NCBI GenBank assembly: GCA_902625035.1
Contig: CACNZK010000006.1
Location: forward strand, 1-64,000
DNA: 64,000 bases
Reading direction: 5' to 3'
Source of the DNA: an uncultured Pelagibacteraceae bacterium
GTDB lineage: Bacteria; Pseudomonadota; Alphaproteobacteria; Pelagibacterales; Pelagibacteraceae
Positions within the stretch are counted from its first letter, which is position 1. Each line of letters starts with the position of its first letter. The notes below the pieces were generated by a model. The model was not told where the DNA came from, made no database searches, and saw only the letters and a list, made by a program, of their open reading frames with translations. A program made the position numbers and the translations under genes. Positions 16,293 through 25,255 of this stretch are shown here, piece by piece.

Positions 16293-17577
16293 ATAAATCT
16301 CTTAAATCTTCATTTTTTGAAAATTTACTAATCATATGATCTGCATTTGTTGTTTTATTATCAATCACTTTTTGTAGGTGATTTAAAAATAAAGTTTCAT
16401 TTTTTCTACTTTTATTAAGTATATCTCTACCCTCTAATCCTTTTCTTGAAATTTCTAATAAAGTTGACGCCCAATGAAGGAGATCTTTACCCATTAATTG
16501 AGTATTAAAACCTTTTTGAGGCGCATCAAGATAAGCATTGATTATTTTATCCTTATCCCATGAGGAGATTAAGTTATGAACCTCATCCAAATTTCCATAT
16601 AACATTCCAATAAAAAATGCGGGTCCTGCACAAAGACAATCCCAGCCGCAAGTGTCCATGGACCTTAATTCAATATATTTTTTCAATCTATTTTCAGTAA
16701 ATATAGTGCTTAAGTGTAAAGAAAGGTCATTTTCAGTTGGAACACGATTTGAGATTTCACCTATTTTTCCATTCATAAAATCTTTAAAAGTATATTTAGT
16801 GCCCGAAATATAATTTTGTTTGTCTAAAATGAATAAAATTGGAAAATTCATTATAAAGTCTGCATATTTCTCAAAATTTAAATTCTCAAAAAATAATTTT
16901 GGAAGTCCTCCACGTGAAGTATTTTGCCATACTCTTGATCTATAAGATAAGTATTTACTCTTTTTTTTTTCAACTATTGAAGAATTAGCAAATAAAGCTA
17001 TTGAGATGGGAACTATTGAATTTACCACTTTAAACTTTTTGATAAAGTCATCTTCAGACAAATAATCAATATTTAATTGAGTACCACAAGTTCTATACAT
17101 CATATCTAAACTTAATTCTCCATCTAGCGGCATATACTTTGTCATTAGTTTATATCTTTGCTTAGGATTATTTGGTATCTCGTTAAGTTTTGAAATTGGA
17201 TCAAAACCAGTACTTACAACTTTAATATCAAGTTTTTTTGTTACCTGTTTTAGTTCAAACAGATAGTCGTGTGATTCTGAACATGCTTCGTGAATATTAT
17301 TTAGTTTTTCACCAGATAACTCAATTTGATTTCCTGGTTCAAGAGTAATATTTTTACCCCCTTTATTCAAACCTATAATATTTCCTTTTTCTTTAATGGG
17401 ACTCCAACCAAATTGACTCAAAGCTGTAAACATTTCTTTTATTTTGGAATAGTCAATTCTTTTATTATTTTTGCTATCAAATAGAAATTTTTCGTGCTCT
17501 ATACCAATCTTAAAATTTTTCTTATCCTTTATTCCAGAATTAAAGTATCTGATTATATGTTCCTTAGAAGTAATCAT
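16282..17577 (-). CDS. gshA: Glutamate-cysteine ligase, plant/alphaproteobacterial type
   Basis: A 431-aa enzyme of the class 3 (plant-like) GCL family: IGIEHEKFLF, ITLEPGNQIELSG, MMYRTCGTQLNIDY, YIELRSMDTCGWDCLCAGPAFFIGMLYG. It makes gamma-glutamylcysteine, the first step of glutathione synthesis. The first ATG is at 17577; a TTG at 17598 would add seven residues with no family support. Next gene is gshB with an 11-nt overlap. The glutathione pathway is thus complete here. Confidence 0.92.
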   Translation of the reverse strand: MITSKEHIIRYFNSGIKDKKNFKIGIEHEKFLFDSKNNKRIDYSKIKEMFTALSQFGWSPIKEKGNIIGLNKGGKNITLEPGNQIELSGEKLNNIHEACSESHDYLFELKQVTKKLDIKVVSTGFDPISKLNEIPNNPKQRYKLMTKYMPLDGELSLDMMYRTCGTQLNIDYLSEDDFIKKFKVVNSIVPISIALFANSSIVEKKKSKYLSYRSRVWQNTSRGGLPKLFFENLNFEKYADFIMNFPILFILDKQNYISGTKYTFKDFMNGKIGEISNRVPTENDLSLHLSTIFTENRLKKYIELRSMDTCGWDCLCAGPAFFIGMLYGNLDEVHNLISSWDKDKIINAYLDAPQKGFNTQLMGKDLLHWASTLLEISRKGLEGRDILNKSRKNETLFLNHLQKVIDNKTTNADHMISKFSKNEDLRDLYDK

Positions 17578-17601
17578 ATTATGATAACAATTTATCAAAT
17601 T

Positions 17602-18159
17602 TTATAGTGAAGAATATGGTTTCCTAGAAAAAATTTTTTTTACATAGGGCTTAAAAAAATCTAAAGGTAAAGACTCATAATTTGGGTCAAAAGAATTTTG
17701 ATCATATTTTTCACAAAAATTTACTGTATCTTGGTAATATTTGTGATTTTTATACTTTTCTCTTTTATTTTTGTTTCCACCTAAATGGTGGGCGTAGTAA
17801 AACATTTGGAATTCACCATGTTTCTCTACGATCCAATGAGTTTTCTCTGATACGTATGGTTTAAGTATAGCAGCAGCATATTCTGAATGATTCATAGGAG
17901 CTAATTCATCACCAATATCATGCAATAGAGCAGCAACAATCATCTCGTCGCTTTCACCATTTTTATATGCTCTTGTTGCGCTCTGAAGTGAGTGTTCTAA
18001 TCTTGAAACCTGATAACCTTCTAGGGTCTCAGTAAGTCCAGACATGAATTTTAAAATTCTATCAGCTGTTTTACTTGCAAAATCTTTTTCGTGCTTATCT
18101 AAAAGAAGGTAGTCTTCTTTGGTCCCTTTTTTCATTTCTGTAAAACTTACTTTTTTCAT
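17602..18159 (-). CDS. HD-domain protein, candidate PhnZ/MIOX-type diiron oxygenase or phosphohydrolase
   Basis: A 185-aa single HD domain. Potential metal ligands are H56 (LEHSLQ), H80/D81 (LLHDIGD), H91 (NHSEY), H114 (EKHGEF) and D153 (EKYDQN). The 24-residue step from H56 to the HD pair and the His-HD-His-His-Asp order match the mixed-valence diiron enzymes PhnZ, TmpB and MIOX (24-25 residues), which cleave C-P or C-C bonds. The PYYxD-type tail DQNSFDPNYESLPLDFFKP is conserved in uncharacterised alphaproteobacterial HD proteins, as I recall them. A simple HD phosphohydrolase remains possible. No phosphonate transporter is nearby. It starts right after a 20-bp tandem repeat. Confidence 0.6.
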   Translation of the reverse strand: MKKVSFTEMKKGTKEDYLLLDKHEKDFASKTADRILKFMSGLTETLEGYQVSRLEHSLQSATRAYKNGESDEMIVAALLHDIGDELAPMNHSEYAAAILKPYVSEKTHWIVEKHGEFQMFYYAHHLGGNKNKREKYKNHKYYQDTVNFCEKYDQNSFDPNYESLPLDFFKPYVKKIFSRKPYSSL

Positions 18160-18193
18160 AAATCAATTATTAGTTTCATAAATCAATTATTAG
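18154..18193 (-). repeat. Perfect 20-bp tandem duplication at the purF/HD junction
   Basis: Two identical 20-mers (18154-18173 and 18174-18193) read CTAATAATTGATTTATGAAA on the minus strand. Each copy carries the end of purF (including its TGA) and an ATGAAA start. The upstream copy makes a 7-codon minicistron (M-K-L-I-I-D-L) at 18179-18156 whose TGA overlaps the HD gene ATG as ATGA. It looks like a recent slippage duplication of the original purF stop/HD start. Confidence 0.9.
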
Positions 18194-19664
18194 ATGCAGT
18201 ACTTAATAAAGAAAGTTGAGTTATTTTATTATCACCTAATTCATCAACAGGTTTTACAGGATAGTCACCAGTAAAATAATGATCAGTTAATTGAGGATAA
18301 TTTTCATTTCTTTTATCAAATCCAATAGCTCTATACATACCCTCAATAGATAAAAATTTTAGAGATTTAGCACCAATGTATTCACAAATTTCGTCATTGT
18401 TTTTATTTGCAGCTAGTAGCTCTTTTTTTGTAGGTGTGTCGACTCCATAAAAATCTGGATATTTAATTTCTGGACATGCAATTCTTACATGAACCTCTTT
18501 TGCACCCGCATCATATAGCATTCTTACAATCTTATGAGAAGTCGTTCCTCTAACTAAAGAGTCATCAACAAGAATAATCTTTTTATTTTCTATAGTAGTT
18601 TGGTTAGCGTTGAGTTTTAACTTAACTCCTAAACTCCTTATTTTTTGACTTGGTTCAATAAAAGTTCTTCCAACATAATGATTTCTGATTAGTCCATGCT
18701 CGTAATTTTTATTTAAGTATTGAGCAAATCCTAAAGCAGCAGCATTTCCAGAATCTGGCACTGGAACAATAATATCAGCACTTATATCATTTTCTTTTGC
18801 CAACTCTTTTCCTAGATTTTTTCTATGTTCGTAAGCAGTTTTTCCATTGAGAATACTATCTGGTCTTGCAAAGTAAATATATTCAAAAACGCAAGGTCTA
18901 ATTTTTTTTACTGGAAAAGGTTTGATACTTTTAAGTTTATCATTTTCAATTAAAACTATTTCACCGTTATCAACTTCTCTAATAAATTTTGCGCCTATAA
19001 TGTCTAAAGCACAAGTTTCCGATGCAAGAACGTAACTATTTTTTAATTTACCTATTATGAGAGGTCTTATTCCATAAGGGTCTCTAACCCCCACTAGTAA
19101 ATTTTGTGTAAGCATAACCAGTGCGTAACCGCCTTGAATTTGAAATATTGCATCTATTATTTTATCAATAGTTTTTAATCTTTTAGATTTTGCAATAAGC
19201 TGTACAATTGTTTCAGTGTCAGAAGTTGTGTAGAAAATTGCTCCCTCTTCAACAAGTTTATTTCTTAAATAAATTGAGTTTGTTAAGTTTCCATTGTGAG
19301 CAACTCCAATACCACCAGCATTTGTATCTGCAAAGAATGGTTGAATATTTCTTAATGTATTGTTTCCAGTTGTGCTGTATCGATTATGTCCGATAGCAAA
19401 ATTACCTTTAAGTTTATCTAGCACTTTTTCTTTGTTGAAGTTATCCCCAACTAATCCAAATCTTTTTTCAGAATAATATCTTTCTCCATCAAATGTTACT
19501 ATTCCACACCCTTCTTGTCCTCGATGTTGGAGAGAGTGTAATCCAAGAGCAGCTAGAGCTGACGCATCTTTTACATTACTAATTCCAAATACACCACATT
19601 CTTCATTCAACTTTGGATTATAAATCTTCAATTTTTTCTTTTGAGTCTTGATACGTTTTTTCAT
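18183..19664 (-). CDS. purF: Amidophosphoribosyltransferase
   Basis: A 493-aa class II glutamine amidotransferase plus phosphoribosyltransferase. C23 in NEECGVFGI is the N-terminal nucleophile after propeptide removal; LHSLQHRGQEGCGI, HNRYSTTG and the PRPP motif IILVDDSLVRGTT are present. It makes 5-phosphoribosylamine, the first step of purine synthesis. The annotated ATG (19664) overlaps cvpA by 47 nt and gives a 22-aa propeptide. A TTG at 19631 would give 11 residues, as in Bacillus PurF, so the start is open. Confidence 0.95.
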   Translation of the reverse strand: MKKRIKTQKKKLKIYNPKLNEECGVFGISNVKDASALAALGLHSLQHRGQEGCGIVTFDGERYYSEKRFGLVGDNFNKEKVLDKLKGNFAIGHNRYSTTGNNTLRNIQPFFADTNAGGIGVAHNGNLTNSIYLRNKLVEEGAIFYTTSDTETIVQLIAKSKRLKTIDKIIDAIFQIQGGYALVMLTQNLLVGVRDPYGIRPLIIGKLKNSYVLASETCALDIIGAKFIREVDNGEIVLIENDKLKSIKPFPVKKIRPCVFEYIYFARPDSILNGKTAYEHRKNLGKELAKENDISADIIVPVPDSGNAAALGFAQYLNKNYEHGLIRNHYVGRTFIEPSQKIRSLGVKLKLNANQTTIENKKIILVDDSLVRGTTSHKIVRMLYDAGAKEVHVRIACPEIKYPDFYGVDTPTKKELLAANKNNDEICEYIGAKSLKFLSIEGMYRAIGFDKRNENYPQLTDHYFTGDYPVKPVDELGDNKITQLSLLSTASNN

Positions 19665-20175
19665 TTGGAAAAACTTTCAATAAGTAATTACTACCTTTTT
19701 CAACATATGGAAAGGTGTATGATTTGTCTAAATTTAATGGCCATTTGTCGTAATTATACACAATATGTATTCCTGAAAATATACATATGGAGATAATATA
19801 ACCTCGGATAAATCCGAAAAAGAATCCAAATACAGTATCTAAACTTCCAAGACCTGTATATTTGATAGCGCTACTTATTCCTTTATTGACCAATAATATC
19901 AAAAAAATAACTAAAGTAAAAATTGTTATTCCAAGACCTACATCAAGCACATATTCATTATCTATTATATTTTTGACGTATGGTTTAAATCTTGGAAATA
20001 GTATCAAAGTTATAATATATGCCAAAAACCATTTTGACATCGAAAGTATGCTTAAGACAAATCCTTTGCTGTAACATTTAATAAGTGAAAGAATAGTTAT
20101 CAATATATAGATTAAATCAATTAAGGAAATCGAATTAAAAATTTCTCTAAAAAATTCTAGAGTTATCTCAAACAT
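19618..20175 (-). CDS. cvpA: CvpA-family membrane protein
   Basis: A 185-aa protein with four hydrophobic segments and the CvpA hallmarks: SLIDLIYILITILSLIKCYSKGFVLSI at the N-terminus and GLGSLDTVFGFFFGFIRGYII near residues 105-125. CvpA-type proteins are cytoplasmic-membrane proteins of unclear molecular role linked to colicin V export and envelope stress. The cvpA-purF order is widely conserved in Proteobacteria and holds here. Confidence 0.88.
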   Translation of the reverse strand: MFEITLEFFREIFNSISLIDLIYILITILSLIKCYSKGFVLSILSMSKWFLAYIITLILFPRFKPYVKNIIDNEYVLDVGLGITIFTLVIFLILLVNKGISSAIKYTGLGSLDTVFGFFFGFIRGYIISICIFSGIHIVYNYDKWPLNLDKSYTFPYVEKGSNYLLKVFPNEKTYQDSKEKIEDL

Positions 20176-20181
20176 ATATTC

Positions 20182-22566
20182 TTATTTTCCAAAAGGCTTA
20201 AAAACTAATATTAAAGACGGAAGTAATGTTAAAACAGAAATCATTGCAAATAACATTGCTAATCCAGTGAAAATTCCAAAATAGATTGTAGGTATGAATT
20301 TAGATAAAACTAGGATAGAAAAACCAAAAACTATTGTTATAGAAGTATTTAAGATTGCAATACCAACTGTAGAATGACAAGTTTTTAAAGTTTTTTTATA
20401 GTCATTAATTTTGTTGAACTCCTCTTTGAATCTATAGATATAGTGTATGCTGTTGTCAACAGCTATACCTATTGTAATAGCAGCGATTGTTATAGTCATC
20501 ATATCTAAAGGTATCTCCAGCATGCCTATTATTCCTAAAATAAAAAATGCCGCAATAAAGTTTGGGACAACTCCAATTAAAGATAATTTGATGTTTTTAA
20601 ATAATATTACAAACATTCCAAAAATACCAAGCATAACGATTCCCAAAGTAAGAATTTGAGATTTAAATAAGCTTTGTAATAAATTATTGAATAAGATCAT
20701 CACTCCAGCTAGCTTGTATCTATCATCGTTTAATCCGAATTCATTTTGCAAGTCATGATTTATTTTTTTTATTAATTCATTTCTTTTAAGATCTTTCTTA
20801 GAGTCGATTATTCTCATACTTATTCGAGCTTCATTATCTTTTATAGAAATATAAGGATCAATTATCTCAGTTTTTATATTTTCAGGAATTTTAGTGTATA
20901 AAACACCCATCTCCAAAGTTCCAAGAGGTTTGTTATTATTTAACTGAGTTGCAACATCAATTATCGATGAAAAGGATAAGACTTTTCCTATTTCAGGAAG
21001 ACTATCAAGATAATTATGTACGTTGGAAATTGTCTTAATTTTATCTTTTGTAAACCAATACTTTTCATCATTTTTCTCTTCATCGCCCCAATCTTCAAAT
21101 TCATCGTCTCCTTCTAATTTTTCATCTATTTTTTCTGGAAATTTTAAAATTACTTCCAGGGGTGTTGTTCCACCCAGTTTTTCATCAATCAATTTCATAC
21201 CTTTATAAATTTCTGTTTTTTTACTAAAATAATTTATAAAACTATTCTCAACTTCTAGTTTGCTTATTCCGATTATACTTAAAATAATTACTATCCCGGT
21301 AATTATAAATACTTGATTTTTAAAATTGATAGAAATTTTTCCTAAAGAAGAAGTTATTTTGGAGTCAACATCCTCTCTTATAAGAGTTTTATTATCTTTT
21401 AAAAAACTTAATAAACTTGGAAGCAAAGTAAAAGTAATAATAAATGATGTTATTAATCCAAAAGTCATCATAAAACCAAAATCTATGACTGGTTTAATTT
21501 CACTAAATATTAAAGATAAAAAAGCAATAATAGTCGTTAAAGCTGTGTAAAGAATTGGCCAAAACATTTTTTTTGTAGTTAAAGAGATTATTTCATGATT
21601 ATCTTTGCTAGGATAAGACTTTCTTAATTGTATAAATCTAGTGCTCATATGTATATTCATTGCCATTGTTAAAATTAACATCAACGCAATAAAGTTTGAG
21701 GAAATTACCGTAACTTTCCAGCCGATGAGGCCCAGAAAACCAATCATAACTATAACAGATAAGAAACAACTACTTATAGGAACCACAACCCAAATTAAAT
21801 TTCTAAAAACAAACCATAAGGTTGCAACAATAAATGCAAGCACACCCAAACCAAAAACTATGATATCACTTTTTATGAAGCTCATCATATCATTAGCGAT
21901 CATTGGTATACCACCTAAATAAATTTTTCCTATATCATCATAACTTTTAATCACCTCTCTAATTTCTAGGATGTTATTATGATTCTTTTTTTTTATTTTA
22001 TCTTTAAATATTTGAATTTCCTTATCTGATTTATTTTCAATATCATTTAATTTTTCATTTTCTTTTATATTAACAATTATTCCACTTGTCTTTCCATCTT
22101 CACTAATAACAAAGTTCCTGAAAACTGGACTAGCTAAAATTTCTCTAAAACCTCTCTCTTTATCAACACCCTCATCCTTTAGAGTTTTAAAATTCGCTAG
22201 TCTTTCCTGGAGAGGTGCATCAGAATTATCTAATAGAGGTATATCCAAGAGAGTAATAACACTATGCACCCAATTTAAGCTTTGAAGCTTATACTTTAAG
22301 CTAAGAAGATTATTAATTGCACCGTCACTTACCATACCGTCATTAGGTGTATGGGTTAAAACCAGAAAATCTTTTGATCCATATCTATTTGTTAATTCTT
22401 TTAAATACTCAAGATCAGGATCACCTTCAATTAGTAAAGTTTCAGAAGACGCATCAAGCCTAAAATCTTTCGAGTAATATCCAAAACTAATTAAAGCAAT
22501 AAATAAAAAAATTAAAACAGATTTTGGATTTTTTAAAATTGTATTTTGGTATAAATGATCAATCAT
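20182..22566 (-). CDS. RND-superfamily (MMPL/sterol-sensing-like) membrane protein
   Basis: A 794-aa protein with one N-terminal helix, a first periplasmic loop, five helices, a second large loop and five C-terminal helices; the halves repeat (MNIHMSTRFIQLRKSYPS and VDNSIHYIYRFKEEF). This is the RND/MMPL layout, similar to hopanoid or lipid exporters rather than drug pumps. An unusual acidic stretch (EGDDEFEDWGDEEKNDEKY, about residues 480-498) lies in the second periplasmic loop. No membrane-fusion partner gene is adjacent. Substrate is unknown; lipid transport is plausible. Confidence 0.82.
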   Translation of the reverse strand: MIDHLYQNTILKNPKSVLIFLFIALISFGYYSKDFRLDASSETLLIEGDPDLEYLKELTNRYGSKDFLVLTHTPNDGMVSDGAINNLLSLKYKLQSLNWVHSVITLLDIPLLDNSDAPLQERLANFKTLKDEGVDKERGFREILASPVFRNFVISEDGKTSGIIVNIKENEKLNDIENKSDKEIQIFKDKIKKKNHNNILEIREVIKSYDDIGKIYLGGIPMIANDMMSFIKSDIIVFGLGVLAFIVATLWFVFRNLIWVVVPISSCFLSVIVMIGFLGLIGWKVTVISSNFIALMLILTMAMNIHMSTRFIQLRKSYPSKDNHEIISLTTKKMFWPILYTALTTIIAFLSLIFSEIKPVIDFGFMMTFGLITSFIITFTLLPSLLSFLKDNKTLIREDVDSKITSSLGKISINFKNQVFIITGIVIILSIIGISKLEVENSFINYFSKKTEIYKGMKLIDEKLGGTTPLEVILKFPEKIDEKLEGDDEFEDWGDEEKNDEKYWFTKDKIKTISNVHNYLDSLPEIGKVLSFSSIIDVATQLNNNKPLGTLEMGVLYTKIPENIKTEIIDPYISIKDNEARISMRIIDSKKDLKRNELIKKINHDLQNEFGLNDDRYKLAGVMILFNNLLQSLFKSQILTLGIVMLGIFGMFVILFKNIKLSLIGVVPNFIAAFFILGIIGMLEIPLDMMTITIAAITIGIAVDNSIHYIYRFKEEFNKINDYKKTLKTCHSTVGIAILNTSITIVFGFSILVLSKFIPTIYFGIFTGLAMLFAMISVLTLLPSLILVFKPFGK

Positions 22567-22586
22567 TTATCCTGTTATATTGTAAA

Positions 22587-24005
22587 TTAATTATTTTGAG
22601 TATCTTTAAATTTTGTAAATCTTTCTTCAAACTCAAGCGTTACTTTGCCAATAGGACCGTGTCGTTGTTTCCCAATGATAATTTCAGCTAAATGAGCAAC
22701 TTCATTCATCTTTGCTTGCCATTCTGCATGCTCAACTGTAGCCTCTCTTGGCTCTTTTCTCTGAAGATAATAACCTTCTCTATAAACAAACATTACTACA
22801 TCAGCATCTTGCTCAATTGAACCTGACTCTCTTAAATCTGCAAGCTGAGGTTTATGATCGTCTCTCTGTTCAACTTGTCTAGACAATTGTGACAACGCCA
22901 GAACAGGTACACCCAACTCTTTAGCAATAGCTTTTAATCCTTGTGTAATTTGAGAAATTTCCTGAACTCTTCCATCTTTATTATTCAAAGATCCTTTCAT
23001 AAGTTGAATATAATCAACAACAATTAAATCTAAACCATGTAGTCTTTTAATCCTTCTTGCTCTATTGCTCATTGCGGCTATACTTATTGCTGGAGTTTCA
23101 TCGATAAACAGTGGGAGTTCTGAAATATTTTTAGATGTCTCAAGAAATTGATCAAATTGTTCGTCAGAAATTCTACCCCTTCTAATATCGTTAGAACCAA
23201 TTCTTGCTTGTTCAGAAATAATTCTTGTTGAAAGTTGTTCTGATGACATTTCTAATGAAAAAAAAGCTATAGATGATTTTGATCCGTTATTTAAAATATT
23301 TTGAGCAGCATTAAAAGCTATATTTGTTGCAAGTGAGGTTTTTCCCATAGATGGTCTACCAGCAATAATTATTAAATCTGATTGATGAAGACCACCCAGT
23401 TTATCGTCTAGGCTTCTAAGTCCAGTAGGGACTCCCACAATTCCACTTTCATTTTTATAAGCTGCGGATGCCATTTCGATTGTTTGTTTCATGGCATCGT
23501 CAAATTTAATCAATGATGAACTAAATGTTCCTTTTTCAGCCAAATCGTAAAGAAGTTTTTCTGAATTTTCTATAATATTTTGACCACTTGATTCAAGATC
23601 ACTTTCTTTTGCACTATCAATTATTTGTTCAGAAATTTTAATCAATTCTCTCCTGACAAACATGTCATATATAATTTTTGAATATTCTATTGCTTGTCTT
23701 ACGGATGTTGAAAATTTAGTTATTTTCACTAAATATTCAGGAATATTAAGTTCATCTTTTTCATTTTCAAAATAACTTTTTAAGGTGATTGGATTAGCGA
23801 GCATTCCTTTATAAATCATACTTTCAATCGCATTAAAAATTTTTTGATGCATAGGATCGTAAAAGTTGATGTTTGATATTATAGTATTTATCTCATCAAA
23901 AATTTCATTAGTCACTAAAATAGAACCTATAACTGACTGTTCTGCTTCTACGTTGTTAGGTAATTCTTTAAAATTGTCTTTAATAATACTTAAGTTATTT
24001 TCCAC
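22587..24005 (-). CDS. dnaB: Replicative DNA helicase DnaB
   Basis: A 472-aa DnaB with the N-terminal collar domain (NNVEAEQSVIGSIL at 17-30), Walker A GRPSMGKT (216-223), and the later motifs FFSLEMSSEQL, DLIVVDYIQLM and LALSQLSRQVEQR. It unwinds DNA at the replication fork. It starts at GTG. It follows the rpsF-rpsR-rplI genes in the same direction across a 67-bp gap, an order common in bacteria. Confidence 0.96.
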   Translation of the reverse strand: MENNLSIIKDNFKELPNNVEAEQSVIGSILVTNEIFDEINTIISNINFYDPMHQKIFNAIESMIYKGMLANPITLKSYFENEKDELNIPEYLVKITKFSTSVRQAIEYSKIIYDMFVRRELIKISEQIIDSAKESDLESSGQNIIENSEKLLYDLAEKGTFSSSLIKFDDAMKQTIEMASAAYKNESGIVGVPTGLRSLDDKLGGLHQSDLIIIAGRPSMGKTSLATNIAFNAAQNILNNGSKSSIAFFSLEMSSEQLSTRIISEQARIGSNDIRRGRISDEQFDQFLETSKNISELPLFIDETPAISIAAMSNRARRIKRLHGLDLIVVDYIQLMKGSLNNKDGRVQEISQITQGLKAIAKELGVPVLALSQLSRQVEQRDDHKPQLADLRESGSIEQDADVVMFVYREGYYLQRKEPREATVEHAEWQAKMNEVAHLAEIIIGKQRHGPIGKVTLEFEERFTKFKDTQNN

Positions 24006-24072
24006 CTTAATAACTTTACATGATTAATCTTAATTTAAAATTTAAAAAAAAGCTGTGGATGAAATTGTATAA

Positions 24073-24531
24073 TTATTGAATAGTTTCTGCTGTTTTTACA
24101 TCTATTGTAATTTCAGCATCAACTTCAGAGTGTAGAGTGATTTTTACTTTAAATTTACCTAAAGATTTTATTTCATTGATGGGCTGTATCATCGAGGGTT
24201 TAATTTCAATTTTACTTTTTTCAAAAATTAATTTTGAAATTTCAGTTGGTTTAACTGAACCATATAACTCCTTATTTTCCGTACACAGTTTTTTTACACT
24301 ATACTCTTTCTTATTTATTTTCTCTGAAATCGTTTTTGCTTCTTGTTTTTTTTCATTATCTTTCTTCGAAAGCTCTGATTTAATTTTTTCTACTTGTTTT
24401 ATATTTTCTTTAGAGGCATAAAGAGCTTTCTTATTAGCAATTAAAAAATTTCTAGCAAAACCTCTTTTTACATCTATTACCTCACCAATAGATCCTATTC
24501 TTTTTAAATTTTCTAATAATATTACTTTCAT
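24073..24531 (-). CDS. rplI: Large ribosomal subunit protein bL9
   Basis: A 152-aa L9: [30 protein letters not shown] is the canonical N-terminal RNA-binding domain, then a long linker helix and a C-terminal domain with LYGSVKPTEI. Its ATG overlaps the rpsR stop (TAATG), so it is translationally coupled to S18. Confidence 0.97.
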   Translation of the reverse strand: MKVILLENLKRIGSIGEVIDVKRGFARNFLIANKKALYASKENIKQVEKIKSELSKKDNEKKQEAKTISEKINKKEYSVKKLCTENKELYGSVKPTEISKLIFEKSKIEIKPSMIQPINEIKSLGKFKVKITLHSEVDAEITIDVKTAETIQ

Positions 24532-24803
24532 TAAATTAGTGCTAAATTTCTGGCTCTTTTTATTGATACAGAAAGTTCTCTTTGTTTTTTCTGTGAAACG
24601 TTAGTAATTCTTGAAGGAAGTATTTTGCCATTTTCAGAAACATATTTTTTAAGAAGTTTGATGTTTTTATAATCTATTTTTGGAGCACCCTTTACAGAAA
24701 GTGGACAAGTTTTTTTGAATTTATACTTATTTGGTTGAAAAATACTTAACTTCGCAAAATTACTCTGTTTATTTTTTCTGTTACTACTTTGTTTTTTTGG
24801 CAT
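24531..24803 (-). CDS. rpsR: Small ribosomal subunit protein bS18
   Basis: A 90-aa S18. [38 protein letters not shown] is the family core and the end KRARNLALI is typical. A Lys-rich N-terminal extension precedes it. It sits between rpsF (2 nt away) and rplI (TAATG overlap). Confidence 0.97.
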   Translation of the reverse strand: MPKKQSSNRKNKQSNFAKLSIFQPNKYKFKKTCPLSVKGAPKIDYKNIKLLKKYVSENGKILPSRITNVSQKKQRELSVSIKRARNLALI

Positions 24804-24805
24804 AA

Positions 24806-25168
24806 TTAGTTTTTAATCTTCTCTTTTTTTAAAGTTTTTTCCGTATCATCTTTCTTAGAGAAGTAATTTGTATCTAAGTCGAATTCCTTCACTTTTACAG
24901 TTAAATGTCTTAATAGTTTTTTGTCTATTGCCTCATTTTTTTCAAGTTGTTCAATGACTTTTCCATCAGCTTTTATTTTAAAATGAATAAAACTACCTTT
25001 CCGATTTTTTTTAATTAAATATGTCAAGTTCAGAAGCCCCCAGTTTTCAGTTTTAATTATTTCACCCTCATTTTTTTCAACAATTTTTGAATATTTTTCC
25101 GTTAGTTGTTTTAGCTCAGCAGGCGAAGTGTCTTGTCTAGCAATAATAGTGTGTTCGTATAAATTCAT
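24806..25168 (-). CDS. rpsF: Small ribosomal subunit protein bS6
   Basis: A 120-aa S6 ([50 protein letters not shown]). It is first in the rpsF-rpsR-rplI cluster, divergent from fabD across 87 bp of very AT-rich DNA that should carry both promoters. A Lys-rich tail follows the family core. Confidence 0.96.
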   Translation of the reverse strand: MNLYEHTIIARQDTSPAELKQLTEKYSKIVEKNEGEIIKTENWGLLNLTYLIKKNRKGSFIHFKIKADGKVIEQLEKNEAIDKKLLRHLTVKVKEFDLDTNYFSKKDDTEKTLKKEKIKN

Positions 25169-25255
25169 ATTTATTGTTTAATAAAAAGTGAGGATATACT
25201 ATTATAAGTAATCAATTACAATAGTAAAAAAAACAATAATTAATTTATTTTTTAA

